43,257 bases of DNA from an uncultured Pseudanabaenaceae cyanobacterium (GCA_938017515.1 CALIJJ010000059.1:1-43257), one strand, 5' to 3'; positions 1 through 8,631 are shown, counted from the stretch's first letter. Notes: generated from the sequence alone by a model not told the origin. Translations and numbers: made by a program.

Positions 1-29
1 AAGCCATCGCACGACCAGCGGTAACCCCC

Positions 30-623
30 ATGACCCTCGCCACCGATCGCCGCTACAGCCTAGACGAATACCTCGCCTACCACGACGGCACCAACACCCG
101 CTACGAACTCATCGACGGAACCCTCAAACCCATGAGCCTCGGTACCGGCCAGCATGGTGGCATCGCAGAATTCATCAACGACACATTCAAAGCCGAGATT
201 CGACGCCTCCAACTTCCCTGGATCTCCAAAGACATGAAAATCGGCATCCAATCCCCACGCGGAACCCGCTGGGAAACCTGCCGCATTCCCGACGTAACCG
301 TCCTAACCTTAGAACTTTGGCAAGAGCTACAAAATCGGGAAGCCGTCATCCGGCTGAGCGAACCGCCACCCTTGCTCGTCGTTGAAGTCGTTAGTCCTTC
401 CACCATTCAAGAAGACTATCGAGCCAAGCACAGCGAGTATGCCGTGTTGGATATCCCAGAGTACTGGATCGTGGATGCTGAACGAGGATGCGTGACGCTC
501 TGTAGCCTGGATGAAGGACGTTATCAAGAGCACGAGTTTCAGGGAGAAGCAGCGATCATCTCCCCCACATTTTCAGAATTACAGGTAACGGTCTCGCAGT
601 TACTCAAAGCAGGATTAGCCTGA
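30..623 (+). CDS. Uma2-family (DUF820) putative endonuclease, copy 1
   Basis: A 197-residue protein of the Uma2/DUF820 family, which has a PD-(D/E)XK restriction-endonuclease fold and is greatly expanded in cyanobacteria; its cellular role is not established. The N-terminal signature YELIDG is at residues 25-30. The likely metal and catalytic residues are D88 (IPDVTVL), E119 (VVEVVSPST) and K133 (DYRAKH), followed by the family hallmark IPEYWIVD at 142-149. Length is normal for the family, so it looks intact. A similar paralogue follows 55 bp downstream on the same strand, and a third more divergent one lies on the opposite strand. No methylase or toxin/antitoxin partner is seen. The fold assignment is confident; nuclease activity is inferred. 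Confidence 0.88.
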   Translation: MTLATDRRYSLDEYLAYHDGTNTRYELIDGTLKPMSLGTGQHGGIAEFINDTFKAEIRRLQLPWISKDMKIGIQSPRGTRWETCRIPDVTVLTLELWQELQNREAVIRLSEPPPLLVVEVVSPSTIQEDYRAKHSEYAVLDIPEYWIVDAERGCVTLCSLDEGRYQEHEFQGEAAIISPTFSELQVTVSQLLKAGLA

Positions 624-678
624 AATCGCTCAAACCTCACCTGTTAAACTAAACCCACCCACCCAGTTCAGGTGACCC

Positions 679-1305
679 ATGGCTCCTGCACTCACCCCAC
701 CCACACAACAGAAACCACTCAGTGTTGAAGACTTCCTAGCCGCCTACGGCAGCGATAACCGCTATGAACTGATCGATGGCGAGGTATTTGACTTGGAACC
801 CACAGGCCCCCATGAAGAAGTTGCGGCCTTCTTGACCACCAAGCTCTGCGTCCAAATTGACCTCGCGGCGCTACCCTGGTTTGTCCTACAACGCGGACTG
901 CTTCGCCCCTCCACCGTCACCATGACCGCCTTTCGCCCCGATATCATGGTTGTCGATCGCGAAGCACTCACCCAAGAATTACTCTGGCCCGAACAATCCG
1001 TCCTGACCCTAGGCAGCTCCATCAAATTTGTCGCTGAAGTCGTGAGCAGCAACTGGCAAAACGACTACGCCCGCAAAGTCGAAGACTACGCTGTTCTCGG
1101 CATCCCAGAATACTGGATTGCAGACTACGAAGCCCTCGGCGGCATCAAACACATCGGCAAGCCCAAACAACCCACGCTCTCTGTCTGTAAGCTTGTCGAT
1201 GGAGAATACGAAATTCAGCAGTTTCGCGACAACCAGATCGTCGAATCCTCTATCTTTCCAAACCAAAGACTCACCGCTGAACAGGTCTTGCAAGCAGAGC
1301 GTTAG
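679..1305 (+). CDS. Uma2-family (DUF820) putative endonuclease, copy 2
   Basis: A 208-residue Uma2/DUF820 protein, the second of three in the cluster. It shares YELIDG (residues 29-34), the acidic residue D88 in RPDIMVV, E120 in FVAEVVSS, K133 in DYARKVEDY and IPEYWIAD (142-149) with its upstream neighbour. The full PD-...-E-...-K set is therefore retained. It differs by an insertion after the IPEYW motif (around 150-168) and by a usual PST triplet replaced with SNW. The ATG at 679 is the first in the frame, and the 55-bp gap to copy 1 allows co-transcription. Function in the cell is unknown; a DNA-processing role is inferred from the fold only. Confidence 0.88.
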   Translation: MAPALTPPTQQKPLSVEDFLAAYGSDNRYELIDGEVFDLEPTGPHEEVAAFLTTKLCVQIDLAALPWFVLQRGLLRPSTVTMTAFRPDIMVVDREALTQELLWPEQSVLTLGSSIKFVAEVVSSNWQNDYARKVEDYAVLGIPEYWIADYEALGGIKHIGKPKQPTLSVCKLVDGEYEIQQFRDNQIVESSIFPNQRLTAEQVLQAER

Positions 1306-1341
1306 ATTAGTGTCACCTGAGCAGCGATCGCTACAAAGTTG

Positions 1342-1902
1342 CTAAAGCACCAACCAATCAAAAATCTGCCCAGCAGTCAAACTCAGCCCCAACTCTGGCA
1401 GCACCGGAACCTCTGCACCGCCACGGATCAACTGCAGCCGCTGCGAACCATCGACCACCAGCACCGTCTCCTCAGCAGAATCGACCAACCACCCCAGCTC
1501 CGTCCCATGTTGTGAGCAATGCAAAAACTTATCCAGAACAGCCGTTTGGCTCTGATCCGGCGAGAGCACTTCGATCGCCCAATCGGGATGAATCAAAAAG
1601 CGATTTTCGACCCGCCCATTGGCCTGACGCGGAATCCTCTCCCAGCGAAAGACTGCAATATCTGGCACAATCGAACGTCCGCCAAACGTACAGCGCAGCT
1701 CAGGAAACGCGATCGCCACCTGATTCGGCTCCCCTACTTGATTGACACTGTCACCAAGCTTGGACTGAATCCGACTATGTTCTCCCTGAGGCATCGGTTT
1801 CTGTTGAACTTCGCCATTGCTAAACTCTGAAGCAGGCTTTGTCTCTGGCTGCTCCAGAAATGCCTCTAAAGAGACTTGCTGTTTAACGGGGCTAACGGTC
1901 AT
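1342..1902 (-). CDS. Uma2-family (DUF820) putative endonuclease, copy 3, divergent
   Basis: A Uma2/DUF820 protein on the minus strand, convergent with copies 1 and 2 (37 bp between stops). Starting at the ATG ending at 1902 gives 186 residues (MTVSPVKQ...); the frame also has an ATG at 1926, but the later start fits the family N-terminus (QVSLEAFLEQPE) better. Candidate active-site residues are D81 (IVPDIAVF), E111 (WAIEVLSPDQS) and K125 (VLDKFLH). The usual IPEYW motif is replaced by GTELGWLVD, marking a different Uma2 subgroup from its neighbours. It is divergent from the nucleotidyltransferase gene, with about 100 bp between the starts. Confidence 0.85.
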   Translation of the reverse strand: MTVSPVKQQVSLEAFLEQPETKPASEFSNGEVQQKPMPQGEHSRIQSKLGDSVNQVGEPNQVAIAFPELRCTFGGRSIVPDIAVFRWERIPRQANGRVENRFLIHPDWAIEVLSPDQSQTAVLDKFLHCSQHGTELGWLVDSAEETVLVVDGSQRLQLIRGGAEVPVLPELGLSLTAGQIFDWLVL

Positions 1903-2001
1903 GGTGCTCCCGATGCGAATCATCAATTGCCCAATGGCTTGATTATAGCTGGGGCGATCGCCAGCACTGTATCGTCATATCAGCAGAATCTGGCTCAGGC
2001 A

Positions 2002-2859
2002 ATGGCTTCCACAGACAGCACACCATCAACACCGAACCTCCCCGACGAAGTCATCGGCCTCATCCCCGCCGGAGGCCGCGCCACGCGCCTTGCGCCATTG
2101 CCCATGAGCAAAGAGCTTTATCCCGTGGGCTTTCAGGCGCTTCCCGGCAAAGGCAGTCGCCCCAAAGTCGTTGGTCAATACCTCCTAGAGCGCATGCAGC
2201 TCGCAGGCATTCGCAAAGTCTTTTTCATTCTGCGATCGGGCAAATGGGACATCCCCAGCTACTTCGGCAACGGCTCCCAACTCAGCCTCGATCTCGGTTA
2301 CCTGATCATGGGCACGCCCTTCGGTGTCCCCTACACCCTCGACCAAGCCTATCCCTTCGTCAAAAATGCCCGCATTGCCCTGGGCTTCCCCGACATTCTC
2401 TTTTCTCCTCAGGAGATGTTTCAGCAACTTCTGGAGCATCAAACCGAAACGAAGGCTGACGTTGTTCTCGGCATGGTGCCCGCTCAGCCTGGGCAGATTG
2501 GCGGCATGGTTGATTTTGACCAGACCGGACGCGTTCGCCAGATCCTGGAAAAACCCAAGGAAACCGACCTGACTCATATTTGGTGCGCAGCCGTATGGGC
2601 ACCGAGCTTTACGCAGTTTCTCCATGAGCAGGTTGCTCCAGTGCTGGAGGCTTACGCGGCTACGGGGGCTGAGCCTGAGAAAGAACTGCCCATTGGAGAT
2701 GTGATTGAGGGGGCGATCGCCGCAGGCCTCAAGGTCCAGGCTATCCCCTTCCCCGACGGGGAATTCCTCGACGTCGGCATCGCCCAAAACCTAGCCAAGG
2801 CAATTCAACACTTTGCTCAACACGTTTCAGACCCAGCCGACCCTCCCCTCCGTTTCTAA
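2002..2859 (+). CDS. sugar-phosphate nucleotidyltransferase (NTP_transferase family)
   Basis: Predicted nucleotidyltransferase of the glucose-1-phosphate thymidylyl/uridylyltransferase type, making an activated NDP-sugar for polysaccharide synthesis. The nucleotide-binding signature IPAGGRATRLAPLPMSKEL spans residues 21-39 and a probable metal-binding Asp lies in GFPDILFSP (D131). The C-terminus holds DVIEGAIAAGL and LDVGIAQNLAKAI, as in this family. The frame is open upstream to a TTG at 1876, but that would overlap the divergent Uma2 gene and add 42 unrelated residues; the ATG at 2002 gives 285 residues, a normal length. It is convergent with the flippase gene (18 bp between stops) and so sits at the end of the polysaccharide locus. 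Substrate sugar cannot be told from sequence. Confidence 0.85.
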   Translation: MASTDSTPSTPNLPDEVIGLIPAGGRATRLAPLPMSKELYPVGFQALPGKGSRPKVVGQYLLERMQLAGIRKVFFILRSGKWDIPSYFGNGSQLSLDLGYLIMGTPFGVPYTLDQAYPFVKNARIALGFPDILFSPQEMFQQLLEHQTETKADVVLGMVPAQPGQIGGMVDFDQTGRVRQILEKPKETDLTHIWCAAVWAPSFTQFLHEQVAPVLEAYAATGAEPEKELPIGDVIEGAIAAGLKVQAIPFPDGEFLDVGIAQNLAKAIQHFAQHVSDPADPPLRF

Positions 2860-2877
2860 TCGGCAGATCAAACCAGC

Positions 2878-4197
2878 TTAATTTGATACCGTCTGCTGCT
2901 GGGATTCGGTCTGCTGCTGGGCCATTTGTTGTCGGTAAAACAAGAAAACCAACAGCCACAACCCACTCACCAAAATGCTGTCAGACACCAAGCTAGCCCA
3001 GGCTGCTCCCTTCCAGGAGTAGAGCGGAATCAAGAAGAAATTGCCCACGCCATTCAACAACGCGACCCCCACCTGCAACAGCGTGCGCGTGCCCTGGAGA
3101 CCAGCTCCCGTGAGGGTATCCGCTGCAAAATTTTGGATCGAGCGCAAAAACAGCAGGGGCGACAACCAACGAATCGCACTCACAACCTCCGCATAGTCCG
3201 GCCCCAGCAACAGCGGCACAAGCGGAGCCGCTAGACACACCGCGACGCTGGCCATCAGGCCGTAGGTCCCTGCGATCGGCACCAGCCGCTTCGCCACCTG
3301 CATACTGCCCTGAACACCGTCTACGCCGGCCCGAAAAAACTTGGCATAGGCGACCGCGGCCAAGGACATAATGGGAGCCAAGGCCACATCAATCACGCGA
3401 TAGGCTGCACCGTAGATGCCCGTCGCCTGGAGCGTTCCAATCCGGGCCAGCATTGTCTTATCCAAATCATTGGACAGCGTTGACGCCGAGAAATCGACGG
3501 AGAAAAAGAATCCTTGGGCCAGTTCCGGTGCGATCCACTTGAGAACCACCTTGGGTTTGCCCAGGGTGCGTTGGACGAGGAAAAGGGCGATCGCCATCGT
3601 CACCACCCGACTCACCAAATACAGCCCGCCCCACACCGTCACATTGGGCTCCGGCACAAACACCGCCAAACAGAGCGCAGCCAACACACTATTGACCGTC
3701 AACAGCACATGCAGTTGAGCATTCAAGTGATGCAGGTCCACCGCCATAAAAGCCTTGAGCGCAATTTCCACTACCCGAGAAAAGATCAGGTCCGCCAGAC
3801 CCACACAAACAATCAGGCTCAGCGTGGCAGCCGGTGATAACACCATGCCAGACAAGCCCAGCAACACCACCATGCAGACCGTACCAAAGGCAGCGACCAT
3901 CGCGAGGGCATTACCCCAGTAAGCATTGAAGCGTTCTGGCTCACGGGAGACATGCTTCATCAAAATTTCCGACGAGCCCCACATGGCAAAGGGCAATAGG
4001 ATTTTGACCAAGGCAGCCACGCCAATAAACGTGCCATACTGCTCCGCCCCTAGCGAGCGGGCAATTAAGAGGAAATAGACCCCCTGCAAAACATTGCGGC
4101 CTAGACGTGACCCCAAAATCCACAGGCCCCCCTTAAATGTGGAGCTTTGTAATTTCGCTTGAAGGGATCGTTGGAGTGCAGTGAATTTGGCAAACAT
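2878..4197 (-). CDS. Wzx-like polysaccharide flippase (MOP/MATE superfamily)
   Basis: An integral membrane protein of 439 residues with about 12 to 14 hydrophobic segments. It opens with the family pattern LWILGSRLGRNVLQGVYF and LIARSLGAEQYGTF, typical of Wzx/polysaccharide_synt flippases that move lipid-linked sugar repeat units across the inner membrane. A basic N-terminal segment precedes the first helix. I chose the ATG ending at 4197; a TTG at 4227 would add ten residues with no better ribosome site. It lies 72 bp downstream of the Wzy-like gene and is the last gene of the minus-strand polysaccharide set. The combination Wzx + Wzy + Wzz + glycosyltransferases indicates a Wzx/Wzy-dependent pathway. 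Confidence 0.87.
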   Translation of the reverse strand: MFAKFTALQRSLQAKLQSSTFKGGLWILGSRLGRNVLQGVYFLLIARSLGAEQYGTFIGVAALVKILLPFAMWGSSEILMKHVSREPERFNAYWGNALAMVAAFGTVCMVVLLGLSGMVLSPAATLSLIVCVGLADLIFSRVVEIALKAFMAVDLHHLNAQLHVLLTVNSVLAALCLAVFVPEPNVTVWGGLYLVSRVVTMAIALFLVQRTLGKPKVVLKWIAPELAQGFFFSVDFSASTLSNDLDKTMLARIGTLQATGIYGAAYRVIDVALAPIMSLAAVAYAKFFRAGVDGVQGSMQVAKRLVPIAGTYGLMASVAVCLAAPLVPLLLGPDYAEVVSAIRWLSPLLFLRSIQNFAADTLTGAGLQGTRTLLQVGVALLNGVGNFFLIPLYSWKGAAWASLVSDSILVSGLWLLVFLFYRQQMAQQQTESQQQTVSN

Positions 4198-4232
4198 GGA
4201 AACACCAGTGAAGTAGAAATCAGTCAAGGACT

Positions 4233-4262
4233 AAAGCCAAGGCCCAGAAAGCCCTGGCCCAC
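4233..4262. repeat. imperfect 15-bp tandem duplication, 7 bp past the wzy-like stop
   Basis: Two 15-bp units, each starting aaagcc and containing ggccca or ggcccac, match at about 12 of 15 positions. They lie in the 72-bp spacer just downstream (minus strand) of the polymerase/ligase gene. This is the weakest member of the gene-boundary tandem-duplication set described in the findings. Confidence 0.45.
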
Positions 4263-4269
4263 CCGGTCC

Positions 4270-5562
4270 CTAGCTGGCTGATGGAAGAGGTGAAACCGAT
4301 GATGATGGTGATTGCAAGGAAGAACGGGGTTGAGTCACGGTGACATACCCCTGCAGTGTCGTTGCAACATAAATCACCCAAAGCACATCGTTAGAGCGCA
4401 ACAGGGTCGTTTCAGTCAGATTGTCGAAGATACAAAAAACCAGTAGCAGCACTGGCCAGAGATACTCCGAGCCAGAGGTGTAGCGCAGCTGAATCACACT
4501 GTGCAGCAAATGGTAGTAGAGGCCCAGCACCAGCAGCGAGACCCCCACAAATCCGAGCTGAAGCCAGATATCAAGAAACCCGTTGTGCGCGTGGGGAGTC
4601 TCCCACATGAATGCCCGCCAAATGTAGGCCGCATCACCATCCAATCCCTGACTCCAGAAAGCGTCATAGCCATAGCCAAGCCACGGTTTCCGTTGCAGAA
4701 CCTCCACCACGAATTGCCAGATTTCGGTGCGGCCCGTTAGCGTAATGTCCTTGTTGAGGAACTCGGCGATCGCCTCCAGATTCCCCAGCGCCCACAAAAG
4801 CGAAGCCGAACCAATAAACGTACCGCCCAAAACCACAGGCACCAGATAGCGCCAACGCCAACGCAACAGTTGACAGAGGCCCACCACAGCAAGCACCACC
4901 ACAAATTTAATTAAGGCTCCCTTCGAGGTGGAAAGGGCAATCAGAGCTGCGGATGAGGCTAATCCGAGGGCCGGGAACAACGAAGGTCGTTTGGAATCAA
5001 GCAAGAGGAGAAGGAACGTCGCACCGCTAAGCACCATGCGCATGCCCAACGTATTTTTGTGGGTATAGATACCTCTCCAGTCTCCTGTATGAACTCCGCC
5101 CATGATGCCGAACTGAGGCAGCAGTAAGGCGTAGAGAATGCTCAACCCAATGACCAAGCCAAAGGACCAAGCCATCACAACAATCTGCTCTTTGAGCGAG
5201 TATTGCGTTGCCAGGTAAATCCCAAATAGGGTGGTGCCAATCAGGCCCACGGCTCTGACATAGCTAGCATCTGGCGCCACCGACCAGAGAATGGAGGCAA
5301 AGGCAAACACCGCCAACAGGATGGTGAAGCGATCGCGCATCACCACCTGTAACGTTTGCTTCCAGCGAATGGCTAGCAAAAAGGCAAACCACAGCGTACT
5401 CGCCAGGTAGATCGTCCGCATAATCGGATTACTGGTCGTCGCATACCCCGCATCACCTTGGCTAAAGCCGCCGGTTACCAGCACCGTGATGGGTCCACCG
5501 GAGTAGAACATCAGCGCGATCACGGTATAGAACTTTTCGAAGGATTTGAGCAGCGATAGCAT
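4270..5562 (-). CDS. O-antigen ligase/polymerase family membrane protein (Wzy/WaaL)
   Basis: A 430-residue polytopic membrane protein with roughly 11 to 12 predicted helices. It matches the Wzy_C (O-antigen ligase/polymerase) family by the periplasmic-loop signatures GDWRGIYTHKNTLG (residues 160-173) and LTGRTEIWQFVVEVLQRKPW (275-294) followed by GYGYDAFW. Family members polymerise or transfer lipid-linked polysaccharide on the periplasmic face of the inner membrane. With Wzx and Wzz-like genes alongside, a Wzy polymerase is the likelier role. The ATG at 5562 begins a typical hydrophobic N-terminus. It is preceded by about 150 bp of short tandem repeats rather than a clear promoter, so read-through from the upstream glycosyltransferase is plausible. 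Confidence 0.87.
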   Translation of the reverse strand: MLSLLKSFEKFYTVIALMFYSGGPITVLVTGGFSQGDAGYATTSNPIMRTIYLASTLWFAFLLAIRWKQTLQVVMRDRFTILLAVFAFASILWSVAPDASYVRAVGLIGTTLFGIYLATQYSLKEQIVVMAWSFGLVIGLSILYALLLPQFGIMGGVHTGDWRGIYTHKNTLGMRMVLSGATFLLLLLDSKRPSLFPALGLASSAALIALSTSKGALIKFVVVLAVVGLCQLLRWRWRYLVPVVLGGTFIGSASLLWALGNLEAIAEFLNKDITLTGRTEIWQFVVEVLQRKPWLGYGYDAFWSQGLDGDAAYIWRAFMWETPHAHNGFLDIWLQLGFVGVSLLVLGLYYHLLHSVIQLRYTSGSEYLWPVLLLVFCIFDNLTETTLLRSNDVLWVIYVATTLQGYVTVTQPRSSLQSPSSSVSPLPSAS

Positions 5563-5603
5563 GGGTCAAGGACCGGAAAAGAGATCAGAGAGAATCAATG
5601 AGG

Positions 5604-5707
5604 CCAATACATCAGCCCATACATCAGGCCCATGCATCAGCTAAGACCTGGGCTAGAGTCTGGAGCTAGAGCCTGGAGCTAGAGTCTGGAACTGGAATCT
5701 GGGAGCT
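5604..5707. repeat. two adjacent short tandem arrays between a glycosyltransferase gene and the wzy-like gene
   Basis: Array one, 5604-5640, has three 12-13 bp units ending acatcag or gcatcag. Array two, 5642-5707, has five 13-14 bp units resembling agagtctggagct. Array two ends five bases short of the stop codon (5712-5714) of the upstream minus-strand gene, and the following agcacta resembles a decayed sixth unit. The two arrays are unrelated in sequence. There are no spacers, so this is not CRISPR. Confidence 0.85.
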
Positions 5708-5711
5708 AGCA

Positions 5712-6779
5712 CTAGGATTGGGTCAGCAACAGGCGAATCGGTTCTGCTTGCTGACGCCACTGGGCATCAACATCCCGCTTGAGTTCCACCACGGACTGGC
5801 GGAGGGGAGCAGAAAACTCAATGGCACGTCGGCATCCCAGTGCGATCGCCTCAGGATCAAGCGGGTCCACATACACCGCTCCTTTGGGAAAAAAGGATTG
5901 CAGTAGTTTGGTATTCGACAAAACCATGGGTTGCCCATAGCTCAGTGCCTCATTGGCCACACTGAGCTGAATCCCATCCAACTTCGTCAAACCGACGATC
6001 GCATCGGCTTGGGCAAGCAGCGCATTAAACCGAGACTCAGAGACAAAGCCTGCCAGCTTCAGATTCTGGGGTACCTCATCCAAGCAGTGCCGACCCTGGG
6101 CACGGCTAACATTGCCAGTGAGGACAAACGTAATCTCAGGGGCAAGGCGCGCTGCCTGCAATAGCTCAGCAATGGGTTCATCGGAATTAAAGGAGCAGGG
6201 CACCAAGACCCAGGGAGTCCCGTAGGACACCGGTTCTGGAGAGGCTGACTCTGCATCAATCGTCAGCGTGCGATCGCGCAACACAACCAATAACGACGCG
6301 TCCATCCCCAGACCAATCGCCTGATCCTCCACATCAGGATTGTGGACCACAATGGATTGACAACGATTTAAGAGGGAAACGACCCTTGGAAACTGAATCC
6401 AGGGACGGCGAAACGTCGCATTATGGCAATCGGCAATAATCGTCAGCTCTTGCTGAAACAACTGCTTGTAGAAAAAAGCAAGATAGAGCAGCGGTGCTGG
6501 CGGCATCTGAATCCACAGGACCTCAGGGCGGTGACGCAGCAGTAATACCATCGTCTGCCATGCCTTGATGACATACTCCAAGGGTCGAAGCGATCGCTGC
6601 TTTAGACTGAGCCCAATATGGTGAAGTTCGTAGCCCAATTCAGCTTCCATCGCCACAGCCCGTCGCTGGAACGGCACCCAGGCAATGTAAAGCTGCCGCT
6701 TGAGTACGGGACGCCCTTGAACAGGCGTTGCTTGATAAGTTGCAGGGGAATTCCCCTGGCGAAGTCCTGAGTTTGTCAT
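5712..6779 (-). CDS. glycosyltransferase, GT-B fold (GT1/GT4-like)
   Basis: A 355-residue predicted cytoplasmic or membrane-associated glycosyltransferase. After a polar tail of about 28 residues comes a Rossmann-like start (LYIAWVPFQRRAVAMEAELG), then VLWIQMPPAPLLYLAFFY and ADCHNATFRRPW, resembling the N-terminal half of GT4/ALG1-like enzymes. The C-terminal half has a nucleotide-sugar domain pattern: VPCSFNSDEPIAELLQAA, FVLTGNVSRAQ, ADAIVGLTKLDGIQLSVANE and YGQPMVLSNT. The last of these contains the conserved donor-binding Glu region. It lies in the minus-strand polysaccharide operon 99 bp after the GT2 gene. Donor and acceptor are unknown. Confidence 0.78.
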   Translation of the reverse strand: MTNSGLRQGNSPATYQATPVQGRPVLKRQLYIAWVPFQRRAVAMEAELGYELHHIGLSLKQRSLRPLEYVIKAWQTMVLLLRHRPEVLWIQMPPAPLLYLAFFYKQLFQQELTIIADCHNATFRRPWIQFPRVVSLLNRCQSIVVHNPDVEDQAIGLGMDASLLVVLRDRTLTIDAESASPEPVSYGTPWVLVPCSFNSDEPIAELLQAARLAPEITFVLTGNVSRAQGRHCLDEVPQNLKLAGFVSESRFNALLAQADAIVGLTKLDGIQLSVANEALSYGQPMVLSNTKLLQSFFPKGAVYVDPLDPEAIALGCRRAIEFSAPLRQSVVELKRDVDAQWRQQAEPIRLLLTQS

Positions 6780-6878
6780 GCCTCTAAACCGGATAAATCC
6801 TGTTATCGCGTTGTCGGTAGGGCACCGCTGTAGCAGGTTTGACTCTGGTTTAATATTCTTCTTTTAGATGCATAAACA

Positions 6879-7982
6879 TCATTGAGTCGCCGTACGCAGC
6901 AGCTTCAACATGCGATTGACGACGACCGGGCGAGACTGTGTGGAAAAGCGCCACTGAATGACTGATTGGGCCAAGCGTTGAGGCAAAAGCCCAGCCCCCA
7001 AAAACCACAGCATCAAAACAATTCGACGTCGATGGCTTAAGTTTGAGTATTCCCAAATCGCCTGGATAGCATTCAGGGCCAGTCGCCAAGCGCGATCGTC
7101 AGAGACTGGGTGCTGGGAAGACTCTAGTCGAAGTGAGGCCAGACGATTGCTCAAGTGCAGTGGATCTCGCAGTCCCATTTTTGCATCGGCAACAAGATTA
7201 AATTTCGTCGCCGTCTGACGTAGGTGATGATAGCGAGCAAAATCATGTTCGATCGCTTTACGGCACTGGGCTGCAGATTGAATCTCTCGGGCCCAAAGGT
7301 TACTGTCATGCTTGCGTCTGCCTCCAATGGAAGTTTCAACAGACACAACAGAGCCATAGAAGGGGGCCACAGAAATCAGATAGCCATCCGCACAAAGGCG
7401 GAAGTCCTCTTCAGGGATGGGCATCACTTGCGTAAGCAACGAGCGAGGAAAACTCAAGCCACTGGTTACCGTGGTCGAATATTGTCCCGTTTTCAACAGT
7501 TGTGGCACCACATTACCGTCGTCAAAGGACAACTCCGGTGGTGGATACTGGTCAATATAGTTGCCCTGGGCATCCACTAAGTCGAGACGGCACTGCACCA
7601 TCACGGGAGGCAATGTGAGGCCGTGGACAGCCTGCGTAATCTGCTCAATAGCCCAGGGATAGAGATAATCGTCGGCATCTAGCAAAACGATTAGCTCCCC
7701 TCGACTTTGGCAAAATCCCAAATTAAGGGCGGAGGCTTGCCCGCCATTTCCCTTCAAAACCGGTACAACCAGGCTAGACGCCTCACTGTACTCGCGAATA
7801 ATCTGAGAGGAAGCATCCACAGAACCATCGTCTACCACAATGATTTCCAAGGGGTCCTGGGTTTGGGAGAGACAGCTTTGAATGCACTGGCGCAAAAAGC
7901 GTTCGTAGTTATAGTTGTTGATCAAGATACTGACCGAGGGAGAGGCCATCCCAGGGGTCAGCGAATTTGAAGATTCTTGCAT
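6879..7982 (-). CDS. family 2 glycosyltransferase
   Basis: A GT2 (GT-A fold) enzyme of 367 residues. It shows the full N-terminal signature: VSILINNYNYERFL (17-30), the first acidic motif VVDDGSVD (49-56), the GNGGQASALNLG segment (78-89) and the metal-binding DxD region LLDADDYLYPW (100-110). The C-terminal 130 residues are less conserved and basic, with a possible amphipathic or membrane-associated helix near IVLMLWFLGAGLLPQRLAQ. It probably adds one sugar to a lipid-linked repeat unit at the cytoplasmic face. It lies 23 bp downstream of the Alg13-like gene, consistent with one transcript. Confidence 0.9.
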   Translation of the reverse strand: MQESSNSLTPGMASPSVSILINNYNYERFLRQCIQSCLSQTQDPLEIIVVDDGSVDASSQIIREYSEASSLVVPVLKGNGGQASALNLGFCQSRGELIVLLDADDYLYPWAIEQITQAVHGLTLPPVMVQCRLDLVDAQGNYIDQYPPPELSFDDGNVVPQLLKTGQYSTTVTSGLSFPRSLLTQVMPIPEEDFRLCADGYLISVAPFYGSVVSVETSIGGRRKHDSNLWAREIQSAAQCRKAIEHDFARYHHLRQTATKFNLVADAKMGLRDPLHLSNRLASLRLESSQHPVSDDRAWRLALNAIQAIWEYSNLSHRRRIVLMLWFLGAGLLPQRLAQSVIQWRFSTQSRPVVVNRMLKLLRTATQ

Positions 7983-8005
7983 GGTGATTCCAGCTCGATG
8001 CTGAT

Positions 8006-8527
8006 TTAGCGGCTACCCACCAATAGACGGCGCATGGCTTCCTGAGTAGAGGGATAACAGCGCTGCAAATGCGCCACCAACTTCGGGCCATCAAAGATGT
8101 CAACGGGGCAAGGCAAGGGTGGCTTGAGAATGGCTTCCACAACCTCATCCAGCGTGATGCAGCAGTGAACACCGAGATTGGCCATGCCTTGGGCAAACAT
8201 CAACTGGTGATTGTCGATATGCTCTTTGTGCTCAGCCAGTCTAGGCACAATGATGAAACTGGCCCTCCGTTCCACTAACATGCGGGTTGACCCTTGACCC
8301 GCATGGGAGATCACAAGCCGAGACGCATCAACCTGCTGTTTGAGGTATTCGGACTGCACCACAGGCAAAGCAGTCACGAGGGGATGCTGAGCCAGAGCAG
8401 AAATATCGGAGGTTCCGTATTGAAGAAAGACCGGCTCGGTAATAATCTGACGTTCTAATAGAAGATCCAACCACGCGATCGCGCGATCGAACTGAAAGGG
8501 AATCGTTCCCAGGGTCACCGTAATCAT
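8006..8527 (-). CDS. Alg13/PssE-like glycosyltransferase subunit (GT28 C-terminal domain)
   Basis: A 173-residue single-domain protein matching the C-terminal catalytic half of GT28 enzymes (Alg13, PssE, MurG C-domain). It starts MITVTLGTIPFQFDRAI, with the usual glycine-rich first loop, and carries the donor-binding pattern ISHAGQGSTRMLVERRASF followed by IIVPRLAEHKEHIDNHQ, the family's classic Pro-Arg...His-Asp-His-Gln stretch. Proteins of this size need a membrane-bound Alg14/PssD partner; such a gene (8628-9080) lies 100 bp upstream. The pair would form one split glycosyltransferase, in exopolysaccharide systems often a glucuronosyl or hexosyl transferase acting on the first lipid-linked sugar. 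Exact specificity is not readable. Confidence 0.87.
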   Translation of the reverse strand: MITVTLGTIPFQFDRAIAWLDLLLERQIITEPVFLQYGTSDISALAQHPLVTALPVVQSEYLKQQVDASRLVISHAGQGSTRMLVERRASFIIVPRLAEHKEHIDNHQLMFAQGMANLGVHCCITLDEVVEAILKPPLPCPVDIFDGPKLVAHLQRCYPSTQEAMRRLLVGSR

Positions 8528-8603
8528 GAATCTCGTCCGCTCTACGAATGAAGCTTTGGAGATGCGGCAACTGACTCAAGAACGGCAATCTTGTCTCAAC
8601 AAC

Positions 8604-8631
8604 TCAACGAATCCTAGTCAACGAATCCTAG
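8604..8631. repeat. perfect 14-bp tandem duplication over a stop codon
   Basis: The unit tcaacgaatcctag occurs twice head-to-tail at 8604-8617 and 8618-8631. The stop codon of the Alg14-like gene (cta on the plus strand, 8628-8630) lies within the second copy. It is one of the stop-codon-associated duplications listed in the findings. Confidence 0.9.

Noticed and set aside
2185..2787. 200-codon frame antisense to the nucleotidyltransferase
   Set aside because: A mirror frame of a GC-rich coding gene; the sense strand carries the clear NTP_transferase motifs.
5604..5707. CRISPR-like appearance of repeated short units
   Set aside because: Units are 12-14 bp, directly adjacent without spacers, and diverge from copy to copy; there are no cas genes in the window.
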